From: Microcaldota archaeon
Lineage (GTDB): Archaea; Micrarchaeota; Micrarchaeia; Micrarchaeales; Micrarchaeaceae
Direction of reading: 5' to 3'
Length of the DNA stretch: 37,913 bases
Assembly (NCBI GenBank): GCA_021792775.1
Contig: JAJYTZ010000005.1
Span: forward strand, 1-37,913
This document shows positions 15,387-24,024 of the stretch, piece after piece. The notes beneath the pieces were generated by a model. The model worked only from the letters and a program-made list of their open reading frames with translations. It ran no database searches and was not told the origin of the DNA. The first letter of the stretch is position 1. The number at the start of each line of letters is the position of its first letter. The position numbers and the translations under genes were made by a program.

Positions 15387-15488
15387 TGCGGGGGGTGAGA
15401 TTTGAACTCACGCAGCCCCTAAAGACACAGGAATTTTGAATCTTGGTTCCTCAATCCTGCGCATTTGGCCAAACTCTGCCACCCCCGC
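15387..15488 (-). tRNA. tRNA-Leu (anticodon GAG) with canonical intron
   Basis: The acceptor stem GCGGGGG/CCCCCGC is perfect, the T arm GTGAG-TTCAAAT-CTCAC is normal, and a 16-nt variable arm marks a class II tRNA. The anticodon stem CAGGA/TCCTG encloses 22 nt; removing 15 nt (15434-15448) after G37 leaves loop TTGAGGT with anticodon GAG. The TTGA of the loop can pair with TCAA in the intron, as expected for a bulge-helix-bulge site. The tRNA begins at the base after the rpoD stop codon, so it must be cut from the operon transcript. A tRNA-Leu at this place in the cluster is known from Haloarcula. Confidence 0.95.
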
Positions 15489-16058
15489 TCAAAGCTTCTT
15501 CGAAACTTTTGATACCTCCTTCATCTCTTCTATCAGCGTATCGCAAGCTCTCTTTATTATCTCTTTGGGTGGTATCTGGCCAAAACTCTCAATGTAAAAT
15601 TTAAATATGCTGTCTTCCTGTTCATAACTGGTTATGCCCGGCTGAAACTTAGCATGCTTCCTTGCGTTTTCCATGACAGCGCTGCATTCAACCCTGAGTC
15701 TTTGGCCTTTGTCGAGTTTTATTATCGGTATATTGTCGTATACCACTCCTACTTCCTTTTCTTCGCTTATAAGCTCTCCAGACATCACAGTCTTCGGTCC
15801 CTCAGATTCCAGGCTGAACATTATCTTATCATCTTTGTGGAAGCCTTTTGGGGTCTTGATAGGGATAAGTCCGATTCTGTGTGCTATATACTCATCGAAC
15901 ATTGAGCTCGAGTTTTCATAGAAAGTGACAGTGTCTATTGCGAACGTCTCAACGGAGTTGATAGAGGAGCGCCTAATTGCATTGGCTAACTCCACGCCTA
16001 CGCCTTTTATAGAAAGCCTGATGCTATCTTTTCCTTCTTCTATTGTCTTGACTTCCAA
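15489..16058 (-). CDS. rpoD: DNA-directed RNA polymerase subunit D
   Basis: This is the archaeal Rpb3/alpha-like subunit that dimerises with subunit L and starts RNA polymerase assembly. Segments VGVELANAIRRSSINSVETFAID and YIAHRIGLIPI are the conserved dimerisation core. A middle insert domain (about 55-145) carries QRLRVECSAVMENARKHAKFQP. At 189 residues it is short: there is no ferredoxin-like domain 3 and no Fe-S cysteines, unlike many archaeal D subunits. The start is TTG 16058, preceded by GGCGATCC as a Shine-Dalgarno-like element. Its TGA stop is at 15489-15491, with tRNA-Leu starting at 15488. It heads the ribosomal protein cluster. Confidence 0.95.
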   Translation of the reverse strand: MEVKTIEEGKDSIRLSIKGVGVELANAIRRSSINSVETFAIDTVTFYENSSSMFDEYIAHRIGLIPIKTPKGFHKDDKIMFSLESEGPKTVMSGELISEEKEVGVVYDNIPIIKLDKGQRLRVECSAVMENARKHAKFQPGITSYEQEDSIFKFYIESFGQIPPKEIIKRACDTLIEEMKEVSKVSKKL

Positions 16059-16122
16059 GGGATCGCCTGAATCAAAAGTAATCTATTATTAAAACCTAAG
16101 ATTTAAATAAGATTGGATTGTG

Positions 16123-16728
16123 ATGGAGGAAGGACTGGCTGGACGGTTGCCGAAGGAGGAGATCGGCAGAGCTGCATTTCGCACAGCATACAAAGAGAGA
16201 CCGCACATATCAAAATCGCAACTTGACCAGTACGGCAGCGCAACATACATCGAATTAGGAAACTCAGCAACCATCAAATTCAGAGAGAGCGGAGTGAGGT
16301 ATATCGCTGCGATTGGGCTTACTTACGATACGATCCTCGTGCTCTACGGGATAAATACACGCTCTCTTTTTGTGACGAGGTTCTACGATGAAACCGAGGA
16401 AGTATTGGCAACAGCCGGAGATTTTATAAGGGGGATAAAGGGAAAGGAGACAATTGAGGCAAGGATAATAGGGATGCAGTCAAATCAGTACCCCTACAAA
16501 ATAGAAGATTTGGTATCAAAAATAAGTCGACAGAAAGCAAGGATAGTAGAACTAGATATATTCGGAACGGAAAAGAGGCACATAGCGGCAGATGCTAAAC
16601 TGGGAATGAGCATGGACATACTTACAGAGGACAGGTTATACAGGCCCGGTGAGCTTAAGAATGATGTGCAGCTGTCTGAATTCAAGGTTGCTGGCGCACA
16701 ACAGGCGAGAAAGCCGACGCAGAGATGA
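16123..16728 (+). CDS. Conserved-looking hypothetical protein, 201 residues
   Basis: I do not recognise this protein. It is soluble, with no membrane segment. It has a mixed beta pattern (YGSATYIELGNSATIKF, YIAAIGLTYDTILVLYGI, RSLFVTRFYDE) followed by a helical part (EDLVSKISRQKARIVELDIFG), and a basic C-terminal tail. GTG 16120 and ATG 16123 are both possible; the ATG is used. A TTTAAATA element at 16102-16109 is its likely promoter, shared with or close to that of rpoD on the other strand. Its last 47 bp overlap the 3' end of thpR. Confidence 0.6.
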   Translation: MEEGLAGRLPKEEIGRAAFRTAYKERPHISKSQLDQYGSATYIELGNSATIKFRESGVRYIAAIGLTYDTILVLYGINTRSLFVTRFYDETEEVLATAGDFIRGIKGKETIEARIIGMQSNQYPYKIEDLVSKISRQKARIVELDIFGTEKRHIAADAKLGMSMDILTEDRLYRPGELKNDVQLSEFKVAGAQQARKPTQR

Positions 16729-17233
16729 GGATGTGTACATATCCTCCCTTCTCATTTCTACTCTCGAAGAACGAGAGGCCGCCGCATAGAAAGTTGATCT
16801 CAGGCCATTCATCTTTTTTGACGTATTCGACCGCAAGCTTTCTGTCCTTGTGGGAAGGTCTTCCAAATGTTATGTGTGGGAAAAACGCTCTCTCTTCATA
16901 TGCAAGTTTGATTGTATGTTCTATCTCCTCGCAAAGTGCTGAATGCAGGTCAATGATCTTATCGAAACCGTTTGTTACCTTGAGAAATACGACACGCCCC
17001 CCACCGAACTCGCCAGCGCCGCACACAGATACCAGAAAAGCGTTTTTGTTGCAGCAGAGATGCTCGACAGCCTTAGAGACTTCCGCAACATCCTCGTTTC
17101 TGATGCTTTCGATGAATAAGAGAGTGAGGTGCATATCTTTAGGCGGGTTAAGAAAATCCATTCCATTGACGTACCTATCGTGTATCTCTCTCTTTGTCTC
17201 TTCGGGAATATCCAAGGATACAAAAGTCCGCAT
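16682..17233 (-). CDS. thpR: RNA 2',3'-cyclic phosphodiesterase ThpR (2'-5' RNA ligase family)
   Basis: The 2H-phosphoesterase motifs are both present: H35-L-T37 (MHLTLLF) and H120-I-T122 (FFPHITFGRP). The MRTFVSLDIPEETKREI opening is that of the archaeal LigT/ThpR family. These enzymes open 2',3'-cyclic phosphates at RNA ends to 2'-phosphates and were first seen joining tRNA halves with 2'-5' bonds in vitro. In a genome with many tRNA introns a role near tRNA splicing is plausible but unproven. The ATG at 17233 faces pyrG across a TATA element. The 3' end overlaps the convergent hypothetical gene by 47 bp. Confidence 0.92.
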   Translation of the reverse strand: MRTFVSLDIPEETKREIHDRYVNGMDFLNPPKDMHLTLLFIESIRNEDVAEVSKAVEHLCCNKNAFLVSVCGAGEFGGGRVVFLKVTNGFDKIIDLHSALCEEIEHTIKLAYEERAFFPHITFGRPSHKDRKLAVEYVKKDEWPEINFLCGGLSFFESRNEKGGYVHILISASAFSPVVRQQP

Positions 17234-17250
17234 ATCTCCAAACCAGCAAG

Positions 17251-17260
17251 CTTTTTATAG
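17251..17260. promoter_or_regulatory. Single TATA element centred between thpR and pyrG
   Basis: CTTTTTATAG reads as a TATA-like box on both strands. Its centre lies about 23 nt from the GTG of pyrG (17279) and about 22 nt from the ATG of thpR (17233). In a 45-bp intergenic region it may drive both genes, each with a leaderless mRNA. Confidence 0.5.
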
Positions 17261-17278
17261 CTTGTTACGATATAGATT

Positions 17279-18892
17279 GTGCAGACAAAATATATAGTGG
17301 TTTTGGGTTCTTTGCTCAGCGGCCTAGGGAAAGGAGTCGTTACTGCCTCTATATCAAAGATACTCGATTTTTACGACTGCCGTTCAATGCCGATGAAGTT
17401 CGACGGATACCTTAATTATGACTGCGGAACCATGAATCCGTTCAGGCATGGAGAAGTATTCGTGCTAGATGATAAAAGCGAAGTAGACATGGACTTCGGC
17501 ACATACGAACGCTTCGTGGGGGCAGATATGGATGGATCCCTCTCTATAACCGGAGGGAAGCTTTTCAGCGAGCTAATAAAAAAAGAGCGGAAGGGGGACT
17601 TTCTCGGGAGAGATGTGCAGTTCATACCACACCTGACAGACCTGATAATAAGCAAGATAAGGGATGCATCTGAGAGATTAAAGCTGGACTTCCTTATAAT
17701 AGAAGTGGGTGGTACTGTGGGCGATATAGAGAACAGCTACTTCATAGAGGCGATGCGTCAACTCTCCCTTGCAGAGAAGACGGTGTTTGTGAACCTGACG
17801 TATGTGCCGAGACTGAGCAGCGTAGGTGAGCAGAAGACCAAGCCAACCCAGATAGCAAACCGGAATCTTATGCAGTTAGGCATAAGGACAGATATCATGG
17901 TGTGCAGGGCAGAGACAAAACTGAGCAGTGAGGTAAAGCAGAAGATTGCTCTCTTCAGCAACATAAGCCAAGATATGATCATAGAGGATCCTGAGATAGA
18001 CAATGTGTATAGTATGCCATTGGAATTTATGGAACAGGGCATGGACAAGGCGATATTTGGAAAGTTGGAGATAAAAGCGCCGAAGCTCAACAGATTAAAG
18101 GTAGAGGCGTGGGCGAACGCAACAAAAGGGATGCGCAGGCACAAGAATAAGGTAAGGATAGCGATAGTCGGGAAATACACAAACCTTAAGGACTCTTATG
18201 CGAGCGTATCCGCGGCAGTAGAACATTCAGCCAATTGGCATAAGATAAACCCTGAAATAGTATGGATAGAATCCGATTTGATAAAAGATGACGATTCGGC
18301 GAAGAGCGCTCTCGGAAACATCTCAGGAATGATAATACCAGGAGGGTTCGGAAAGAGGGGAACAGAAGGCATGATAAAAGCGATAGAGTATGCAAGGACA
18401 AACGGGATTCCCTGCCTCGGAATATGCCTAGGAATGCAGCTCATGGCTATAGAGTATGCAAGGAACGTGTGCGGAATAAAAGACGCAGATTCTTCAGAGT
18501 TCAACAGGAGAGCGGCAAATAAGATAATAGATCTTATGGAGAACCAGCGCAGCCTGGAAGAGAAGGGAGGGAATATGCGGCTAGGGTCATGGCCCATGTC
18601 AATAAGAGAAAACACGCTTGCGATGGAAGCGTATGGTTCAGACAAAGCGGCGGAGAGGCATAGGCACAGATACGAGTTCAATAACGCATTCAGGACAGAA
18701 ATGGAGAAGCATGGATTTGTCTTTAGCGGGATTTCCCCGGATGGAGAACTCGTCGAAATCATAGAATGGCCGAACGGGAAAGGGATTGGCACGCAATCCC
18801 ATCCGGAATTCAAATCACGTCCGGAAAGGCCATCTCCTCTGTTCAATGTCCTTATAAAGAGGGCATCGGATTACTTGAAATTCAGCGCATGA
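17279..18892 (+). CDS. pyrG: CTP synthase
   Basis: CTP synthase aminates UTP to CTP using ATP and glutamine. The synthetase half starts with KYIVVLGSLLSGLGKGVV (P-loop), YLNYDCGTMNPFRHGEVFV and EVGGTVGDIE. The C-terminal glutamine amidotransferase has GGFGKRG, the nucleophile in GICLGMQLM and the His/Glu of SHPEF. Length 537 is standard. The GTG start gives the normal MQTKY beginning and lies 23 nt after a TATA element. The 3' end overlaps the convergent flippase gene by 11 bp. Confidence 0.97.
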   Translation: MQTKYIVVLGSLLSGLGKGVVTASISKILDFYDCRSMPMKFDGYLNYDCGTMNPFRHGEVFVLDDKSEVDMDFGTYERFVGADMDGSLSITGGKLFSELIKKERKGDFLGRDVQFIPHLTDLIISKIRDASERLKLDFLIIEVGGTVGDIENSYFIEAMRQLSLAEKTVFVNLTYVPRLSSVGEQKTKPTQIANRNLMQLGIRTDIMVCRAETKLSSEVKQKIALFSNISQDMIIEDPEIDNVYSMPLEFMEQGMDKAIFGKLEIKAPKLNRLKVEAWANATKGMRRHKNKVRIAIVGKYTNLKDSYASVSAAVEHSANWHKINPEIVWIESDLIKDDDSAKSALGNISGMIIPGGFGKRGTEGMIKAIEYARTNGIPCLGICLGMQLMAIEYARNVCGIKDADSSEFNRRAANKIIDLMENQRSLEEKGGNMRLGSWPMSIRENTLAMEAYGSDKAAERHRHRYEFNNAFRTEMEKHGFVFSGISPDGELVEIIEWPNGKGIGTQSHPEFKSRPERPSPLFNVLIKRASDYLKFSA

Positions 18893-20456
18893 AAGCCTCA
18901 GAATAGGAGACTATGATAGACAGGAGTCTTCCGGCCACAGGCATGCTCTTAGACAGTCCCCTGAGCATTGACGCGTCATCCTTATCCATGCCTCCAAAAG
19001 CCACAAGAACAATCGGATACAATATCACAATGCCGACCATTGCCGCCGGAACGAGATATACGTAGTTATTGGCAAGCCAGAGAAGAAGCATGTACACTAC
19101 CGCAAAGCTTGCCACATTGCTTAATATCACTCTGAAGATCTTGATATGTTCGGTCTTTATCCTATAAAGGAATCTTATCCTTCTTATGTAGAAGAACGCT
19201 TGGAGCAGAGGTCCGATGATAAATACCAGTACAGCCAATCCAAACCCTTGGAACAGGTATATCATTATAAACATAAGGATCAGCTGTATGACGAACATAT
19301 ATCCCCTGTATTTCATAATATCGCGCGTCCTGTTATCGCTTATTAGCATAGTCCCGGAATAGTTGCCGAATATACTGATGAGTATTCCGATCGCAGCGAT
19401 AACTATAAAGAGCGGAGCGAGGGCGTATGTGCCGCCGAAAGCAAGGGAAGAGACTGGTTTTGCAAAGAATATCAGGAAAAACATGAAAGGAGAGGCAACC
19501 ACAAAAGAGACATAAAGCGCTTTGTTGTAGAATCTCCCGATATCTTCACGCGTACGGTTTCTGGAAAAGAATCTAGTAAATCCGGGAAGCATCGCAAGTC
19601 CGATCGAGCCTACCACGATGTCTCCAAGGAAGTTGGTTCTTGATGCTATCCCGAAGTTGCCTATGACGGAAGAAACCACAAATATCCCAAGGAAGATTAC
19701 AGAGAAATCGTTTACCACAGCGGCGAAGAAATTGGAGACAGCTACAGGTCCAGAGAAAGAGAAGAGTCTTTTCATTCCTGCAATTGTCGGCATGGAGAAT
19801 GCGGCATTGCCTTTCCAATAAATCGCATAGATCGCAAAGAGGAATCCGAAGAACTGTCCAAGTATTACACCGAGTACTGGGGCGATGGGACCAAATCCGA
19901 GAAGCGCCAGAGATATCGACACGGACGACTGTACCACTATACATATCACAGAGTACAAGGCGGAATAAGCGCCATACCCAAATCCGATTAAGGCTGAATA
20001 CAGAGATCCGGAGAGTATCGAGATTATTATCATGAGAGAGGCTACCTGTATCACATAGAGATAGGTGTACCCGTGCAATGCATAATAAGAGGCAGGCCCA
20101 GCAAGCAGGAAGGTAAGGATGGTGAAGATGCTGCCCGCAACTACGAGTATCGCGATGCCGTCAGACAGGATAGTGTTTATGCGCTTCTGCTCCCTTTTAG
20201 ACTTATACTCAGAGATAAATTTGGTCAATGCGGTCCCTATCCCGAAGTTCCCCACAGAGCCTGCCACCCCAGCAACCGCTATTGCGATAACATAGACGCC
20301 ATAACCTGACGGTCCAAGTATCCTGGCGACTACAACAAGAGACAGCGCTGCGATAAAGAAAGCGATGAGCTTTCCCGCAAGCAGAAAACTGGTCATTCTT
20401 GCTGTGCTTGTCCCGACCTCTGCAATTTCCTCTTCGACTCTAGCTCTGCCCTCCAT
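18882..20456 (-). CDS. Polysaccharide/lipid-linked oligosaccharide flippase (MATE/Wzx-like)
   Basis: The 524-residue protein has about 14 predicted membrane helices and the MOP-superfamily opening LAGKLIAFFIAALSLVVVARILGPSGYGVYVIA, where the R-x-LGPxxYG motif is typical of Wzx/RfbX-type exporters. These move polyprenyl-linked sugars across the membrane for surface glycan or S-layer glycosylation. Duplicated halves are apparent (a second block around FSGPVAVSNFF). It begins 21 nt after a small membrane protein gene and is likely in its operon. It fits with the GT2 enzyme at 3448. Substrate unknown. Confidence 0.88.
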   Translation of the reverse strand: MEGRARVEEEIAEVGTSTARMTSFLLAGKLIAFFIAALSLVVVARILGPSGYGVYVIAIAVAGVAGSVGNFGIGTALTKFISEYKSKREQKRINTILSDGIAILVVAGSIFTILTFLLAGPASYYALHGYTYLYVIQVASLMIIISILSGSLYSALIGFGYGAYSALYSVICIVVQSSVSISLALLGFGPIAPVLGVILGQFFGFLFAIYAIYWKGNAAFSMPTIAGMKRLFSFSGPVAVSNFFAAVVNDFSVIFLGIFVVSSVIGNFGIASRTNFLGDIVVGSIGLAMLPGFTRFFSRNRTREDIGRFYNKALYVSFVVASPFMFFLIFFAKPVSSLAFGGTYALAPLFIVIAAIGILISIFGNYSGTMLISDNRTRDIMKYRGYMFVIQLILMFIMIYLFQGFGLAVLVFIIGPLLQAFFYIRRIRFLYRIKTEHIKIFRVILSNVASFAVVYMLLLWLANNYVYLVPAAMVGIVILYPIVLVAFGGMDKDDASMLRGLSKSMPVAGRLLSIIVSYSEAFMR

Positions 20457-20477
20457 ACGACCATGATTAAGAATAGA

Positions 20478-20840
20478 TTACTTCTTCTGCGGCTCTTCAG
20501 GCGGATAGCGCAGTTCTATCATGTCAACGCCTATCTTGGCAAATTTGTATCCTATGCTGGCAAAGACCCCGAGTACTATGACTCCGAGGAGATAACTGAA
20601 ATATTTGCCGATTGGGAAAGCGTTTATAATACCGCCGAGCAGCGCATTCACAAGACCCGTCTCAGATATGTTTGACGCAGGTGCGCTGCCCAGATTCACA
20701 CTCGGCTGAGCCGGCTGTGCGAAAATGTTCCCGTTGATGAAAAGGCTAAATATTCCGTAAGCCTCATAAAAGGTAAACAGGAGAATGCTGACCCCCAGAA
20801 CAAGAAGCACATACCCTATTTTTATAGTACTGTGTTCCAT
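20478..20840 (-). CDS. Small membrane protein of unknown function
   Basis: The 120-residue protein has membrane helices at about residues 8-30 and 78-105, separated by a 45-residue Pro/Ser/Asn loop (AQPAQPSVNLGSAPAS), and a basic/acidic C-terminal tail (IELRYPPEEPQKK). No named family is recognised. It lies directly upstream of the flippase gene on the same strand, so a role in the same surface-glycan process is possible. ATG 20840; a CTAAATACC TATA-like element lies about 23 nt ahead. Confidence 0.6.
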   Translation of the reverse strand: MEHSTIKIGYVLLVLGVSILLFTFYEAYGIFSLFINGNIFAQPAQPSVNLGSAPASNISETGLVNALLGGIINAFPIGKYFSYLLGVIVLGVFASIGYKFAKIGVDMIELRYPPEEPQKK

Positions 20841-20914
20841 ATACTACCTTCTGAAGAAAGGTATTTAGTATCTTATGGTTATATTACCTATAGTTTGATT
20901 TATACGGTGTCAGC

Positions 20915-22486
20915 ATGAAAAACGCGAATATAGTAGTATATGTGATAGGAATAATCGTAATATTATTTGCAATATGGGCATTAACCTCGCAATCATTCAG
21001 AAGTCCGACCACAGCATCCACAGTTCCAGGACAGGCATTGCAGAACTCGGTATTTGTATCGATAACGGATCCTCCTCATGTACCTTCCGGCACCACGGCT
21101 CTGGTAATAACCTACAACTCTATAGCACTGCATGAAACAGGAAAGTCGAACAGCACAGGGTTTGTCAGTATAAACAAGACAGGAAGCTTAAACCTCATGA
21201 ACCTGACAAACGCGTCAGAAACAATAGCACAGATAGGCGTAACCGCCAATCAGAGCTTCGACATTGTGCGTTTCACAATAACTTCCGCATCGATAACAAT
21301 AGGAAACCAAACATATAATGTGACCGTGCCTAACGGAAAATTGCAGGTAAACCTTAACCAGAAACTCACAGCGAATGTAAGTAAGTCTGGAGTCCTATTA
21401 CAGCTCAATCCGTCCGTCTTACAGATTTACTCAGCCAATCAGACATTCTTTGTGATGGTTCCAGCCGCAAAGGCGATTGTGCTCAATTCGTCTGCAACGC
21501 AGGCAAACTCTAAAGTAGGGCAAAGGGCAAGCATCGACACTTTCGAGAAGGAAAGGCTGAATACCACACCGAGTATAAGCATAACATCGGCAAAAATCCT
21601 AACGTCAGGCGGAAGCGACATCATATCAGTCACAGTAAAGAACAACGGGAACCAGAGCGTCGTGCTCAAGCACCTATTCATAAGAGGATTCATAACTGCA
21701 AACGTTTTGGCCGCCACTTCATCAAACAATCTGTTGAATCTGTCCTCGCGTACCATCATACACGCAAATCCACAGCGATCTGTAATGCTGAGGAGCATTG
21801 ACGGAAGCCTTGGAGGAAGCATTGACATAAACAGTTCCGACATATCTAATATAAGCACCAAAAACCTCGGCATTAACCAAACATACATAGCATTGAAGCT
21901 TGGGCTCTTCAATAGGACGGTAATGGTAGGGAACGAGCTTGTAAAGATAAACGCGTCGAATCTCGCGAGCGTAGAGGCAAAACTGGGAATAGATGGAAGC
22001 TCTTCCCTATCCGACATTGCAGATAAGTTTAACATCTCTGCAAGCACCTATGCAAATGGCAAGATACGGATAAAAGGGGCTGAAGACAGTATGAACCTTT
22101 CCATAATGGGCGACCTTCATAACTACAATGCCTCTAACGTTGAGCTAAAGGCGAAGCTTTTGAGCGCGGCAGACTTCAAGAACAACTTCTTCAACATGCT
22201 TAATTTCATAGTAGGCACAAACGGTACTCTCTCACTCCCATACAGTGATGCAGGAATCAAATCAGAGGCAGAAGGGTCTAACGGATACAACCTTTCTTCA
22301 GGGGCTTCCGTGACACTTAGCTTTAACGGTACCATGACATTGCCGGGAGGAATAAGATCTGAGACTGAACATGCAGTAGCAAACGCGCTCAACTACAGTA
22401 TACAGCCGATAGTAAACCAGACGTACACAGTAACAGTCGTTGGCGAAGACGGCGCATATGCAAGAACTAACGTCACAGCATCATAA
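20915..22486 (+). CDS. Membrane-anchored exterior protein with DUF4382-like domain
   Basis: An N-terminal signal anchor (residues about 6-25, NIVVYVIGIIVILFAIWAL) is followed by a domain of about 140 residues: SVFVSITDPPHVPSGTTALVITYNSIALH, then VTANQSFDIVRFTITSASI. The pattern resembles DUF4382 (beta-sandwich in archaeal and bacterial surface proteins). The rest, to residue 523, is Asn/Ser-rich with many N-x-S/T sequons and probably more beta domains. Function is unknown. The ATG has GGTGT at SD spacing. rtcB follows after 20 nt on the same strand, although the functions appear unrelated. Confidence 0.7.
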   Translation: MKNANIVVYVIGIIVILFAIWALTSQSFRSPTTASTVPGQALQNSVFVSITDPPHVPSGTTALVITYNSIALHETGKSNSTGFVSINKTGSLNLMNLTNASETIAQIGVTANQSFDIVRFTITSASITIGNQTYNVTVPNGKLQVNLNQKLTANVSKSGVLLQLNPSVLQIYSANQTFFVMVPAAKAIVLNSSATQANSKVGQRASIDTFEKERLNTTPSISITSAKILTSGGSDIISVTVKNNGNQSVVLKHLFIRGFITANVLAATSSNNLLNLSSRTIIHANPQRSVMLRSIDGSLGGSIDINSSDISNISTKNLGINQTYIALKLGLFNRTVMVGNELVKINASNLASVEAKLGIDGSSSLSDIADKFNISASTYANGKIRIKGAEDSMNLSIMGDLHNYNASNVELKAKLLSAADFKNNFFNMLNFIVGTNGTLSLPYSDAGIKSEAEGSNGYNLSSGASVTLSFNGTMTLPGGIRSETEHAVANALNYSIQPIVNQTYTVTVVGEDGAYARTNVTAS

Positions 22487-22506
22487 TCCGATAGCGAGGC
22501 AATCCT

Positions 22507-23943
22507 TTGGCAGAGATAGAGCGTGTCAGCGATTTCATATGGGAGATAAGCCCAACCGGAAATATGTCTGTACCAGTAAGAATATACGGAAATAAGAGGA
22601 TAGCAGATAGCATAAAGAAGGATCGCACGCTGTCCCAGGCTGTGAATGCGTCTACGCTTCCCGGCATAGTGAAGAGAATGTGCGTGATGCCGGATGGACA
22701 CGAAGGATACGGGTTTCCGGTGGGGGGCGTAGCGGCGTTTGATTCTGATGAAGGGATTATATCTCCAGGTGCGATAGGTTTTGATATAAACTGCGGAGTC
22801 CGCCTCATAAAAACCAACTTTTTCTATCAGGAAATAAAGAAGAGCATACCTAAGCTGATGGACAACCTATTCAAAAACGTGCCGAGCGGGGTCGGCAGCA
22901 AAAATAACATCGGCCTGAGCAGGGATAAGTTAGACAGAGTGAGCGAGGAAGGAGCGCAATTTCTTATAGATAATGGGTATGGCTTTGCGAACGACACAGA
23001 GATGATCGAGGAGAACGGATGCATGGAAGGAGCAGACAGTTCGAAGGTAAGCGAGCTGGCTAAAAAGAGAGGGCTTAACCAGCTGGGTACGCTCGGAGCC
23101 GGAAACCACTTCCTCGAAGTGCAGAGAGTCGAGAGCATTTTGGAAGAGAAGACCGCAAAGGGCTATGGCCTTTTCAATGACCAAGTAGTGGTTATGGTGC
23201 ATACCGGTTCCAGAGGCTACGGGCATCAGATATGTTCCGACTACATAGAAAAGTTGATCCAGTACCAGAGAGCCAACAAGATAGAGCTGGCAGACCCGCA
23301 GCTGAGCTACGTGTTTACAAAATCGAAAGAGGCTGACGAATATCTCGCGGCGATGAGGTCGGCCGTGAATTTCGCGTTCTCGAACAGGCAAATCATAACG
23401 ACCCAGATAAGGAAAGGCTTCGAGGAAACATTTGACAGGTCAGCCGACTCGATGGGAATGGATGTGCTTTATGACGTTGCCCACAATATAGCCAAACTTG
23501 AAGAGCACATCGTGGATGGAAGAAAGAGGAAGCTTTATGTACATAGGAAAGGAGCGACAAGAGCGTTCGGTCCATCGCGCAAGGAGATACCGAAATTGTA
23601 CAGGGGATTGGGCCAGCCAGTGATAATTCCGGGGAGCATGGGTACTGCAAGCTATGTGCTGTCGGGGAGAGACGAGTCGTCGGAAGAGAGCTTTGGGTCG
23701 TCATGCCATGGTTCAGGGAGGACAATGTCAAGGCATCAGGCGATAAGGGAGATACCTGCCTCAAAGACGATATCAGACCTTAATAAGAAGGGCATAGAGT
23801 TCAGAGTAAGGAGCAGGAAGCTGATAAGCGAGGAGGCAATCTGGGCATACAAGGATGTGGACGATGTGGTGTCTAGCGTTGCAGGCGCAAGGATATCAAA
23901 CCTTGTCGCAAGGATGGTCCCGCTTGGAGTTGCGAAGGGATGA
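22507..23943 (+). CDS. rtcB: RNA-splicing ligase RtcB
   Basis: RtcB joins RNA ends carrying 2',3'-cyclic phosphate and 5'-OH, the final step of archaeal tRNA splicing, using GTP and Mn. Segments are complete: CVMPDGHEGYGFPVGGVAA, GAIGFDINCGVRLI with the metal-binding Asp and Cys, LGAGNHFLEVQ, HTGSRGYGHQ, AHNIAKLEEH, HRKGATRAFGP, and SCHGSGRTMSR with the His that is guanylylated. The 478-residue length is normal and shows no intein. The start is TTG 22507, 20 nt after the preceding gene. The window's intron-bearing tRNAs are direct substrates in principle. Confidence 0.97.
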   Translation: MAEIERVSDFIWEISPTGNMSVPVRIYGNKRIADSIKKDRTLSQAVNASTLPGIVKRMCVMPDGHEGYGFPVGGVAAFDSDEGIISPGAIGFDINCGVRLIKTNFFYQEIKKSIPKLMDNLFKNVPSGVGSKNNIGLSRDKLDRVSEEGAQFLIDNGYGFANDTEMIEENGCMEGADSSKVSELAKKRGLNQLGTLGAGNHFLEVQRVESILEEKTAKGYGLFNDQVVVMVHTGSRGYGHQICSDYIEKLIQYQRANKIELADPQLSYVFTKSKEADEYLAAMRSAVNFAFSNRQIITTQIRKGFEETFDRSADSMGMDVLYDVAHNIAKLEEHIVDGRKRKLYVHRKGATRAFGPSRKEIPKLYRGLGQPVIIPGSMGTASYVLSGRDESSEESFGSSCHGSGRTMSRHQAIREIPASKTISDLNKKGIEFRVRSRKLISEEAIWAYKDVDDVVSSVAGARISNLVARMVPLGVAKG

Positions 23944-24024
23944 CTAGAAATTCGTGTATGCGACTACAAACCTCCATATCGAACCTATATAACCTTTCTT
24001 GCCTGAGGGCATATTGGTATTTGG

